A stretch of 64,000 nucleotides of DNA from Dysidea avara (taxonomy: Eukaryota > Porifera > Demospongiae > Dictyoceratida > Dysideidae): contig NC_089276.1 in the NCBI RefSeq assembly GCF_963678975.1, forward strand, positions 23,605,059 through 23,669,058, given 5' to 3'. Below, in pieces: positions 1-11,148 of the stretch. The stretch's first letter is position 1. Every line of letters begins with the position of its first letter. A model generated the notes under the pieces. It was given only the letters and a program-made list of their open reading frames with translations, ran no database searches and had not been told where the DNA came from. Made by a program: the position numbers and the translations under genes.

Positions 1-493
1 TTATATACTTTAAAAGAAACATCACTAGCATGCATGAGTTTAAGATGTGATGTGTAATGCTTGGTTCCCGATGCCTTAAATTGTTATTGTGATTAATGTA
101 GTATCTGAAATGGTTCTGCACATAGGGCAAGAGTATTCTATATAATATGGTATGCATATGCACAAAAATTACATTTTGATTGTTCCTGTTAATAGCACAC
201 TGGTGTGGTGAACCAGCTCCTTTAGCTGCACAACACACCATATGTGTCTTCTTTAAGTTTTATCACAACCATATTAATTTTGTACTACATGTGTACATTT
301 CACATAAGATTAGTTGTGGCTTTTACAGAGTGAGTTCTATAATAATTAAAGGGTGTGTAACTTTATACTGTGTAAATCGTTTAGCAAATTGTAATGGTAC
401 CTGCCAGATGGTGCACGTGTAACAGATAGTATCTTTAGTTGCTCATTAACTCCTAGCATTAACTTTTACTCTACTTGGGTGTTATTCTCACAG
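1..493. other. No gene seen; probable intron
   Basis: AT-rich sequence upstream of the CARD-like exon. It reads as the preceding intron; the small open frames have no coding character that I can support. Confidence 0.4.
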
Positions 494-1131
494 GGAAATT
501 GGAGGAATATATAGAGGAAAAAGTGTTTACAGACAATTATGCCACATTAACTAAAGTTCTTAGTGTCCACACACTAATACCCCACTTCATAGCAAGAAGA
601 GTTATCACTGTTGATGATGCATCCCTTATCGAATCATATAATCGAGAATCAGAGAAGATTATGAAATTATTGGAATATATTGCACAGCATCTGAAAGCTG
701 GACACACGAATAGTTTTTATCAATTGCTTGATGTAATGAAGACACGTTGTACCATTTCAGCTGAAATGCTAGCTAATGAAATGGAGTCATCTGTAGTTAA
801 GCTTTCTAAAGGTACATATATTGTACCATGACTTCACATGTTTAGCCCAGTATTATGTACTGTTTACAACACTAATCTGTTACATATGTACGTATATACA
901 CAAGTACATCTTCATCTTGCACTTATGTAGCATGCAATTTTCCACAACTATTATAAAGTTCATGACTTTAGGGCCCTACTTATCAGACCATTATATAAAT
1001 TAGATATGATATGGCAGTTGAGGTTCTTCAGTCTCCTCTACTACATATTCATCAAACTGTTGTTCTGTACAATAAGTATTCTTCTCTTTCCTGTAGGATT
1101 TGACGGTGATATTGCTTCACAGTTTCATAAG
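494..1131 (+). CDS. CARD-like death-fold exons (partial gene)
   Basis: Two exons join cleanly. Exon 494-811 starts after a CAG acceptor and ends in phase 1 before a GTACAT donor; exon 1097-1131 follows CTGTAG and ends in phase 0 before GTAATA. The first exon encodes about 105 residues that look like a caspase-recruitment domain: helical, with the segment LIPHFIARRVITVDDASLIE matching the usual 'L..HL..R.VLT..E...I' helix 2-3 region, followed by helices ending in FYQLLDVMKTR. CARDs mediate homotypic contacts in apoptosis and innate sensing. The second exon adds 11 residues after a shared glycine. Neither start nor stop is visible; exons upstream of the window are expected. Another death-fold family (DED, death domain) is possible. 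I see no further convincing exon up to 1320. Confidence 0.6.
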
Positions 1132-1899
1132 GTAATACTTGAATGTAGTGACATTGTATTGTGTATCTTATTTCTGTACATGATTCAGTGCTTATATCTA
1201 TTTTTCATACATGTGTATAGTCTATTTCACTTCCAACTGAAGTATCCCCTGGCATGGGTCATGCTCAGAGTTATTCTCACAGCATTTCTGAACCTACAGG
1301 TAGAGTATGTGTGTATATAATAAATAAACCCATGTTGAATGAAATGTCGTGGATCTAGATGTGTTTACTAAAATGTTGCAGTTGTACAGTAGGACACTGT
1401 GTGGAAAAACTGGTATTATTACCCATGGAAGCAGGTTTGTTTTTCCACCATAAACACAAAACTACAAAACACTATCAAATGCTGCTATAAAAATTGTGAT
1501 CAACCAGAATTAAATGATCTGTTTTTACTGGCTGCTTTTTCCAAGCTTGGTGAGCCATACAAAACAGTCTGAGGCTTTGATAGAGCTATGGCCAACCTGG
1601 GGATAGCTGGGTGTGGTATTACACCCCCATGGTGTTACCTGTGCTGTAAATTTCATCCTAGCTTTAAGTTTCTGTCATTTTTGATAGTTTTTCATGAGGT
1701 AGACTGTATCGGGCATGTACTGATAGGGATGTTGGTGGGCTGGAGTGACAGGGACAGTACAGGGTTGTTTTCAAAATGAAAGACAAGCAAACAGAAATGA
1801 GCTAGGCTGAGTTATGGGTTATTCAGGACTTGAGAATTGAAACAAGGATGTAAAACTAGACTATGATACCGCTCAAATAAAACTTTGTCCTGCAAGAGT

Positions 1900-2765
1900 G
1901 CAACTAGGACCTCCTTTGCTTCACTATACTTTTTATTTCTGGAATTTATAAGTTTGATTAGAGATCAAAGAAATAAAAAGTAGTGAAACAAGGGAGATCA
2001 CCTACGTACACCTGAAGATACAAGTGGACATAGACTAAATTAAGAAGTAAATGCCCATCTTCACCTTCCTTGTTTCACTACTTTTTATTTCAATTTTCCT
2101 GGTACAGTACTTGATTGTTTACTTTTTGTAACATAATTATGAGTGGTAAACCAGCACATATACGGCATTAAGAAAGAAAGGCATTAGACTTATTGTTTTT
2201 GTCTGAATGCACGCCCCAACTATCACTTACTGAAATAACAAAGTGGACAATACACTTCATTTTCAGCTGTATTCAGTCTGTTACACAGCATTACAAATAA
2301 AGAAAACTACAAGAACAACCTCAGTTCTGCCACAATGAAACCTCAGACAAATCCTGTTACAAATTTAGGGAAGCCATCATGTGGTGCTACCATGAATCAA
2401 CACCTTGAGCTGTCAGCAAAGGTATTAAATGGGACACAATGAGGACACAGGTAATTCCATGAAGCATGCATTGTACATACTGTGGTATGACCTGTCGGGC
2501 TGAAGATTTAGCAATAAAAAATCAAGCCTGTAGCCTTAGCCGTTATTGAGTTACACTTGTATGAAGGAATATCAGTCAGTCAGACAGTCAGTAGAAAATT
2601 CCACTGAATAAATTCTTTTTTTTTTTAATTGTAGCAACCTATTGGAACCATTTCAGGTCATAATGAAGGCAGTTTTGGGCATGGTTATGTCTATCCAATA
2701 CTGCCAAGGTGCCATGAAGGTATTGTGAGGTTGAACGTCCAAACCTTCATGATCCTTAATATTGT
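1900..2765 (+). repeat. Interspersed repeat family A, copy 1
   Basis: This stretch is shared, in the same order of landmarks, with copies near 17020-17410, 22010-22700, 24855-26215 and 35925-36870. Landmarks are a 'gaaacaagg...cacctac' block repeated in inverted form, a 'gctgtcagcaaa' block, 'gccttagccgttattgagtt', a short CAGT-type microsatellite, and an 'aatactgccaaggtgccatgaagg' block near the 3' end. The 5' part can fold back on itself (1965-2090). No reading frame is visible, so it looks like a non-autonomous element. Confidence 0.7.
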
Positions 2766-4970
2766 ATTGTGTGATGATCCCTGATCAAACTTAAAACCCC
2801 TAATTTTTCTTTGTATATACCTGTAACCTTTTCTGTAACATATGAACCTGTGCCTATTGAAAGAATGATGTAAATTTATGTCTGAATGCATGCCCACAGG
2901 GGGGGGGGAGGGGGGGGGGGAGACTTCACTCACCCATAAAGTGCTCATATGACATGAGAAAATAGTATATAAGTTAGTGCAATTTTACATTTGAACAGTA
3001 CTGTACGTGCATACAATTAGTCTGTAGTAGATTATATACTACTTTGTTAATACATTACTTATTTTGTATTAAAGGAAATGTGTTTTCGTATCAATCGGGA
3101 AAGAGTTCTACTGACTAGAAAAGGAGACTGAAAACAAATGAATTCTCTTCATAATTTATGACTAATACGGGGCATATTATAAGGATTGGTATCATTATTG
3201 TATAGGATAGAATAATGAACATTTATTGTACATACTACATACTTTTTCAAATGATGTTCAACTTTGTTATATTAATATGAATTTCACGGTTACTATTAAA
3301 TATAGAATATGACGAAACTCTTGCAACTGTACTGCAGTTACAGCAAATGTTATAATAAACTTACTACTGTAATTTTTGTAAACGTGCTGCTATACAAAAA
3401 GATTAAAACTGCATGCTTACCATAACTGTACATATTCATACCATGTGCAAATGTTGAAAGCACAGAAGTTACTAAACTGTGACACATACTGCATGTGTGG
3501 AATATTCACTGAACATCTGAGCAACATGTGTTCCTGTCAAAACTACAGATAAACAGCTATACTCTTAGCTTCTATGGGTGGGGATGCACAATTTATTTAT
3601 CAAGTACAATTTAACCTTTTCTCACAGTTTTCATGTACGTACACTGTCCTGTGTACACTTTCTAAAATTGGTGATTTTGAGGAAATTTTTAAACTTGTAG
3701 AGATATGTGTGTGTTGTTGAGTTCATTTTTTTCTCTCTCTGATACTAGCAGCAGTGCTTGCCCTATTGCATAAGTTATGGATCTTGAACTCTGTTTCTAT
3801 TAAAGTAATAGCAAACTGAACAGCAACTAGTAACATGGCTTGTTCTGGGTTTTGCAAACCAGCAAACACCGACTATTGGTGCATAAAAAGTACATGTAGT
3901 AAGATCATGTTATGTAATATCTATGTTGTCATGCAATGTGTAGTAGGCATAGATAATATACCACGAGTGTAGGGGTATATCTATGGTGTAGCTAGAGATT
4001 CTATAAACATGTTAAAATATAACAGACTGTAAAGCAGTTTAATTAATTACTTCATGTGAATTGTACACTTTGTGATAAAAGCATGAAACTTACCACATAG
4101 TTAGTGCAGTGGAACCTGTCTTAGCAGCCACCTGTATAGAAAGGCCACCTCTTTAAAAAGACCAGCTTTAAATTCCTCATGAAAAGTTTATACACATCCA
4201 CCTGCCTCCAAAGGTAACCGGCTTAGATAGGTTTCCACTGTATACCCAATGATGAGAGGTGGAGGCATTGCATGTTCAAATTAGCTACTGAGATTTGGGG
4301 TATTGTGCTGGCGTTTTGGGCTACACAATACTTGTACATTACTGTTTGATGTACTGATCCAGAGATACATATAACTAAAGGATATATACGTAGCTCTATA
4401 AACATACAATGGCAATGTATGGAAATCGTAGAAAAGACGATAGAACCCTGTGTTTTTGTATACTAGGAACTTTTAAAAGTTACGGCAGCCACATTCTATC
4501 ATTCTTTATGCATAGATTTTGTGGTGGTTGAGTCCCATTGCTCTTTTTGGAAATATCATGTACACATCCAAATAGACATGCAAGGTGGTTGATAGTGCTG
4601 CATGAGTTACTCTAACTGCACACTAAATAAACAAATGTGCATATTGAGTGTTTTAGTGCAAACAAAATCTCTTCACTTTTAGCACACTTGCTGCTCATGT
4701 GTGCTCATTGCAGTGTGAGTTGCTGATACATTATTTTTGCAAGTGTGAAGTGCTAAAAGAGCACACACACTATTCTCAAAATGGTACATTGGTCTGGTGT
4801 GTAAATTTAGCACAGTACTACACATGCTTTGAGTTGATATGTGTTGTTTGTATGTTAGCATTTCAAGGGTCTCTGGAAGAATGGCCTGAGTAACCAGTCC
4901 TTGCTGCTCACCGCTGAAGGGAATACCCTTCAAGAAGAGAGGGGATTGCATGATGCAGCATATATTCACT
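2766..4970. other. No gene seen
   Basis: AT-rich intergenic or intronic DNA. It contains a G-rich run at about 2899-2921 and a small palindrome around 3948-3985 (cataga...tctatg). I found no coding exon or RNA gene I could support. Confidence 0.5.
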
Positions 4971-4979
4971 GCCTATTCA

Positions 4980-5813
4980 GGGTGTATCCATTCACTGGAC
5001 TGGACTACTGGACTCAAGTTTTTTTTGGTTTTTTTTTTGCCTTTTATCACCAGACTTAACCACAAAAAGTGTTTAGAATTTGATACCATTCACCAACATA
5101 AACATGTACTAAAACTTGTACTTTGATCACAAAAACTGCACTAAAACCTAAGTACAGTTCGTTATTGAAAATAATTTGCTTACTGCTAGTAATGTTTCAA
5201 GCACTAGTACTGTGCACTGTTAACATTACTAATACACCCGTCTGCCTTCTCTATAGCCTTCTTGTAAAATAGCACACAATAATTTTACCATGCAATTATG
5301 TTATGTAACATAGAAATCACCTATAGCCTTTCAGCGGTCTGCATGTTCACTCTAGCTTTGCCAGTTCTTTGGTTTATATTCTTTGTAAATAGCAACAAGT
5401 GGGTAGTGTTACAAAGAATTGCTTCTCATTGTGCACACTTTCAAACAGAAAGTAAGGTTACACATATTTGAAAAAAATACGGTAACTGTGACAAGAGTTC
5501 AAACCAAAGTTATACCATTAAAAAAACTAGCACCTAACTTTTTCAAACACATGCACATCTTTAAACAGGCTGTAGGACCAGGTGTCCTACAGACCTTCAG
5601 CACTTGTGCTTAAATAAATTCAAAATAAAAGACTATGTATGGTTAGCTGTACGTATGTGCCTCTAATACTCAAGATGAGATGTTATACTACCCTATGTAA
5701 TCACTTTTAGTAGTTGAAAGAGATGTTTGTGGTCAAAAAAGTGCGTTTGAGCAAATTGTATGTGAGTCCAGTAATCCAGTCCAGTAGTCCAGTCCAGTGA
5801 ATGGATACACCCA
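4980..5813. mobile_element. 834-bp TIR element with 8-bp TSD CCTATTCA
   Basis: The left end GGGTGTATCCATTCACTGGA is matched inverted at the right end (5763-5812), with inverted repeats of about 40-50 bp that contain degenerate 'tccagt' repeats. The 8 bp CCTATTCA lie immediately outside both ends (4972-4979 and 5814-5821). An 8-bp duplication fits hAT-type or similar cut-and-paste transposases. No transposase frame is inside, so this copy is non-autonomous. Confidence 0.75.
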
Positions 5814-6224
5814 CCTATTCATGCACAGGACCACAAAATATACCAGTTCTGTATTTCAGCACATTTAGTACCAATGTTTCACATGTGTAGCACAGCATGT
5901 GTTAAATTGGCACATTGAAACAATAATATAATAGCATATATACATGCTGTTTCAAGTGTGCCAATTTAATGTTATACTAAAGTAACTCAGTATGTGGAGT
6001 TAGAGACATTAATTTATTATTAAATGCTATCCCACTAGGGACCTGTGAGAAGGCTAAAGCCTGTGAATACAGGGAATCAGAAACATGTAGCTGAAACCAT
6101 AGATAATGTATACCTTACTGATATATTATCTATGCTGAAACGTTGAAGAATGCAGAAAAAAATTGGTGCTAAATGTGGTGAAACACAAAGCTGGTCAGGC
6201 CATTATTATGTTATGGATGAAGAG

Positions 6225-7030
6225 GCAGTGGATCAAGACACACGGTAGTGTGTCGTGCGGCCCAAGAAGCCGGCGCGCCACACCGTGAGTATATTGACAG
6301 GAAGAACGAAAACGTCATTTTCACACCTTTGTATCTCGGTGATCACTTATCTGATTGGAACCAAATTTACTACACAGTTGCCCGCCAGCCAAGGGAGTCT
6401 ATATTCCAAATTTGAAGGAAATCGCTCCAGCCATTTCCGAGATACGAGCTGCCAAAGTTTCGTTTTTTTTTCTTCGTTTTTTTTTTTTCTTCTTCTTCTT
6501 CTTCGTCTTTTCGCACACTTGCAAAAATTGCTATAACAAGCAAACGCGTACTCCGATCGCCTTGAAATTTGGCACACAGAAAGGGAGTCCAAAGGCGAAT
6601 CCTAGCATCAAATTTGGTACAAATCCGATGAATGGTTCAGGAGTTATGACCGATTATTCGCGTAAAACAAGATCGATTTGTTGTCACGCCTACAGGGTAA
6701 ACCGCTTCATGGAATGAGATGAAAATTGCTATGTAGATGGAGTAACCATCGTAGGAGTGCCTTTTGGTGGTTTGAAAGGAATCGAGATAAAGACCACGGA
6801 GATATGACACAAAACCCAACCTGTGTCACAATTACGCGATCGATTTTTATGAATAAAAAAGTATTAGTTTTCACGCCTACTAGGCAAACCGCTTAGAGCA
6901 ATGAGCTGAAAATCGGTGTATAGCTGGAATAATCTTCATAGAAAGTTCTTGCAGTAGTACAGAAGAATCGGATTACAAACCACTGAGTTATGATTCGAAA
7001 GCCAACTCCGTGTAGCAAATGCGAGATCGA
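6225..7030 (-). repeat. Interspersed repeat family S, most complete copy
   Basis: This segment holds a GC-rich block (about 6235-6290), a polypyrimidine run (6463-6510) and a repeated 'cacgcctac' phrase (6680, 6870). Read on the minus strand its blocks recur, degenerate, at 28020-28420 and 50150-50380 on the plus strand. Open frames across it are short and frame-inconsistent. It abuts the 31-bp satellite. Confidence 0.6.
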
Positions 7031-7050
7031 GATACTCTAATAGAACAGTC
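7024..7050 (-). repeat. CTCTATTAGAG motif, inverted copy left of satellite
   Basis: GATCGAGATACTCTAATAGA is the reverse complement of the motif at 10824-10847. The two copies face each other across the satellite and the foldback, as terminal repeats of one ~3.8-kb unit would. Confidence 0.6.
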
Positions 7051-7109
7051 ACCCTAATAGAGCATTCGGCTAATTTATTTACTCCATTATAGAATTTTAT
7101 TACATCACA

Positions 7110-10055
7110 AGTTATTCTGTAGGGAGTTCAGCTGCAAACGGTTAATCTTATAGACAGTTCAGCAAGAAGACAGTCACCATGTGGAGAGTTAAGCAAATAT
7201 ACCACTATAGAGATTCAGAACATTACAAGTCACACTGAAGAAAGTTCAGCTATAAACAAGTCATGCACTGTGTAGAGAATTCAGCTACAATTAAGTCACT
7301 CTCTAGAGAATTCAGTTACACAGAATTCAGCTACACATAAGTCACTGTGGAGAGAGTTCTGCTACAAACAAATTACCCTTTAGAGTGATCAGCTACAAAC
7401 AAAACACTTTGCAAGGTGTTCAACTGCAACAAATCAATTACCTTTAGAGCGATCAGCAATGAACAAATCAACACAAATCTACCTGTAGAGAGATCAGCTA
7501 GAAACAAATCACCCTGAAGAGAGTTCAGCTACAAAAAATCACCCTGTAGAGACATCAGCTAGAAACTAGACACAATGTAAGGAGTTCAGCTACAAGCAAT
7601 CACCCTGTAGAGAGTTCAGCTAAAACAAATCAACCTGCAGAGAGATCAGCTACAAACAAATCACCTTATAGAGAGTTCAGCTACAAACAGATTACCTGTA
7701 GAGAGATCGGCTACAAACAAATCAACCTGCAGAGAGATCAGCTATATACACACAAATCAACTTGTAGAGAGATCAGCTACAAACAAATCACCCTGTAGAG
7801 AGATCAGCTAGAAACTACACACAATGTAAGGAGTTCAGCTACAAACAAATCACCCTGTAGAGAGATCAGCTACAAACTAGACACAAAGTAAGGAGTTCAG
7901 CTACAAGCAAATTACCCTGTAGAGAGTTCATCTACAAACAAATCAACCTGTAGAGCAATCAGCTAGAAACAAATCACCCTGAAGAGAGGTCAGCTACAAA
8001 AAATCACCCTGTAGAGAGATCAGCTAGAAACAAATCACCCTGAAGAGAGGTCAGCTACAAAAAAATCACCCTGTAGAGAGATCAGCTACAAACAAATTGC
8101 CCTGTAGAGAGATCGGCTACAAACAAATCAACCTGCAGAGAGATCAGCTACACACAAATCAACTTGTAGAGAGTTCAGCTACAAACAAATTACCCTGTAG
8201 AGAGATCGGCTACAAACAAATCAGCCTGTAGAGAGTTCAGCTAAAACAAATCAACCTGCAGAGAGATCAACTACAAACAAATCACCTTATAGAGAGTTCA
8301 GCTACAAACAAATTACCCTATAGAGAGATCGGCTACAAACAAATCAACCTGCAGAGAGATCAGCTACACACAAATCAACTTGTAGAGAGATCAATTACAA
8401 ACAAATCACCCTGTAGAGAGATCAGCTAGAAACTACACACAATGTAAGGAGTTCAGCTACAAATAAATCACCTTATAGACAGTTCAGCTACAAACAAATG
8501 ACTCTGTAGAGAGATCAGCTAGAAACTGGACACAATGTAAGGAGTTCAGCTACAAGCAAATCACCCTTTAGTGAGTTCAGCTACAAACAAATCAACCTGC
8601 AGTGAGATCACCTACAAAAAAGCACCTTGTACAGAGTTCAGCTACAAACAAATTACCCTGTAGAGAGATCGGCTACAAACAAATCAACCAGTAGAAAGAT
8701 CAGCTACACACATATCAACTTGTAGAGAGATCAGCTACAAACAAATCACCCTGTAGAGAGATCAGCTAGAAACTAGTCACAATGTAAGGAGTTCAGCTAC
8801 AAGTAAATCACCCTGTAGAGAGTTCAGCTAAAACAAATCAACCTGCAGAGAGATCAGCTACACACAAATCAACTTGTAGAGAGATCAGCTACAAACAAAT
8901 CACCCTGTAGAGAGATCAGCTAGAAACTAGATACAATGCAAGGAGTTCAGCTACAAGCAAAATCACCCTTTAGTGAGTTCAGCTACAAACAAATCAACCT
9001 GCAGTGAGATCACCCACAAAAACGCACTTGTACAGAGTTCAGTTACAAACAAATCACCCTGTAGAGAGATCAGGTAGAAGAATTCACCTTGTAGAGAGTT
9101 CAGCAACAAAGAAACCACCACGTAGAGAGTTCAGCTGCAAACAAATCACCCAGTAGAAAGATCAGCTAGAAGAAGTTACTTTGTAGAGAGTTCATTTACA
9201 AAGAAACCATCATATAGAGAGTTCAGCTACAAAGAAATTACCCCGTAGAGAGTTCAGCTAGAAGAAGTCACCTTGTAAAGAGTTTAGCTACAAAGAAACC
9301 ATCATGTACAGAGTTCAGCTACAAAGAAACCACCTGTACAGAATTCAACTACAAACAAATCACCCTGTATAGAGATCAGCTAGAAGAAGTTACCTTGTAG
9401 ATAGTTCAGCTACAACAATTCACCCTGTAGAAAGATCAGCTAGAAGAAGTCACCTTGTAGAGTGTTCAGTTACAAAGAAACCATCATGTAGAGAGTTCAG
9501 CTGCAAACAAATCACTCTGTAGAGAGTTCAGCTACAAAGAAACCGCCATGTAGAGAGTTCAGCCTCATACAAACCACCTTGTAGAGAATTCAACTACAAC
9601 AAATCACCCTTTAGAGAAGAAGTTACCTTGTAGAGAGTTCAGCTACAAAGAAACCACCATGTAGAGAGTTTAGCTGCAAACAATTCACCTGTAGAGAGTT
9701 CAGCTAGAAACAAATCACCCCGTAGAGAGATCAGCTGGACGAAGTCACCTTGTAGAGAGTTCAGCTACAAAGAAACCATCATGTAGAGAGTTCAGCTGCA
9801 AACAAGTCACCCTGCAGAGAGTTCAGCTACAAAAAAATCACCCTGCAGAGAGTTCAGCTAGACGAAGTCACCTTATAGAGAGTTCAGCTACAAAGAAACC
9901 ATCATGTAGAGAGTTCGGCTATAAAGACACCACCATGTAGAGAGTTCAGCTGCAAACAAATCACCTGTAGAGAGTTCAGCTACAAAGAAACCATCCTGTA
10001 TATAGTTCAGCTACATTTCAAGTCATCCAGTAGAGAGATCAGCTGCAAAAAAAAT
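7110..10055. repeat. 31-bp-unit tandem satellite, about 90 copies
   Basis: The array is built on a unit close to 'gagagttcagctacaaacaa' followed by 'atcaccctgta', 31 bp long, with variants of 29-33 bp. Two main subtypes alternate ('gttcagct' versus 'gatcagct'), and higher-order blocks of several units recur around 7700-8900. Units become more divergent ('aagaaaccaccatg') from about 9080 onward. No open frame runs through it. It is a plain tandem repeat, not a CRISPR array: there are no unique spacers. Confidence 0.95.
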
Positions 10056-10256
10056 CCTGTGGGGAATAATGAGCATGTAATAAATATATGTATATAATTT
10101 GTATAATTACTAATAAAATCAAAAATAATTGAAGTACTAAAATTCTTCTTTAAGTTCTTTTCTTCTTCCTGTGGTAAAGAAAAAAACACATGGGTTAAAA
10201 AAGCCCCAAAGCCAGCCATAGGCCGGCTTTGCAGTATACAAATACAAAAAGAAGTG

Positions 10257-10584
10257 ATATCTAATCAAAAACAGCCAAGCTGTAAAAAAAGGTGCGGCCC
10301 CCATAAAGGCCATGGTGAAAAAAGATGTGAAATGCAAGGTGGCGGCCAAGAAATGGCTGTGATGGTAGGTTAATGGTTACATTTTAATAACGGCAATTCA
10401 GGTGAATTTTGTGCCGCTTGGTCTTGGCACCAAATTCACCTGAATTGTTGTTATTAAAATGTAACCATTAACCTACCATCACAGCCATTTCTTGGCCGCC
10501 ACCTTGGATTTCACATCTTTTTTCACCATGGCCTTTATGGGGGCCGCACCTTTTTTTACAGCTTGGCTGTTTTTGATTAGATAT
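10257..10584. repeat. Near-perfect 159-bp-arm foldback
   Basis: The arms 10257-10415 and 10425-10584 are almost exact reverse complements around a 9-bp loop. They include the paired phrases 'aattcaggtgaatt' and 'aattcacctgaatt'. A transcript through it would form a long double-stranded hairpin. Open frames reading through the arms are by-products of the symmetry. Confidence 0.9.
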
Positions 10585-10823
10585 ATTATATACATGTACA
10601 AAGTTCATAAGCAATTAGTGATGCCAAACTAGGACCTGAATTTTGGTTGCATATATCCCTTAGCTCTCTAAGAAATTTGAAATTGATCGAGGAAGCAACG
10701 GGAAGCAATTCTGACTGAAATTAGCTACTGTACCAATGCAAGTAGTTGTAAGATGGTTAGATCTGGCATATATGGCTGAAACCCGTAACTGACTGCATGC
10801 TCTAAAAGAATTATTGTATTGAA

Positions 10824-10847
10824 TGCTCTATTAGAGTATCTCGATCT
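10824..10847 (+). repeat. CTCTATTAGAG motif, right copy
   Basis: TGCTCTATTAGAGTATCTCG continues to GATCT; this is the inverted partner of 7024-7050. Related copies occur at 18098, 20780, 37907, 37933, 45955, 45975, 48883, 49502, 54253 and 54277. Confidence 0.6.
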
Positions 10848-10863
10848 TTTTAAAACATTTGTT

Positions 10864-10897
10864 CCCAGTCGCCCACGTATTGGAGTGGGCGGCTGGG
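10864..10897. promoter_or_regulatory. GC-rich 13-bp-stem hairpin upstream of the fusion gene
   Basis: CCCAGTCGCCCAC pairs with GTGGGCGGCTGGG (one mismatch) around a short loop, about 250 bp before the start codon at 11149. It stands out in AT-rich sequence. A promoter or 5'UTR role is only a guess. Confidence 0.3.
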
Positions 10898-11148
10898 ATT
10901 GTTCCATATAAGGTCGTGTGCATAAGTGAGTGTATCCTCTCTAACTATATTCATACTGAGTATCATATGATTTGGGATGGAAAGACAAAGGTAGACGCTT
11001 CGATTGCGAGACAAGACTTGTTGCGAGACTTGTAATATTTCAGTTAAAGAGCAGGGTCGGTTAAGAGTTATTTTGCCACAGTGAGTCATGCAGTGTTGGA
11101 TGGTTTCATACTGAGTTACTCGACAGCTAGTGATCAAATCATTTGAAG

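Noticed and set aside
1588..1779. 63-codon frame
   Set aside because: No start context, no family resemblance and no splice link to the CARD-like exons; treated as chance.
7110..10055. CRISPR-like array
   Set aside because: The 31-bp units are contiguous tandem repeats without unique spacers, and the genome is eukaryotic.
10007..10349. Two 70-codon minus-strand frames
   Set aside because: They lie in the satellite end and one arm of the foldback; the composition follows the repeats.
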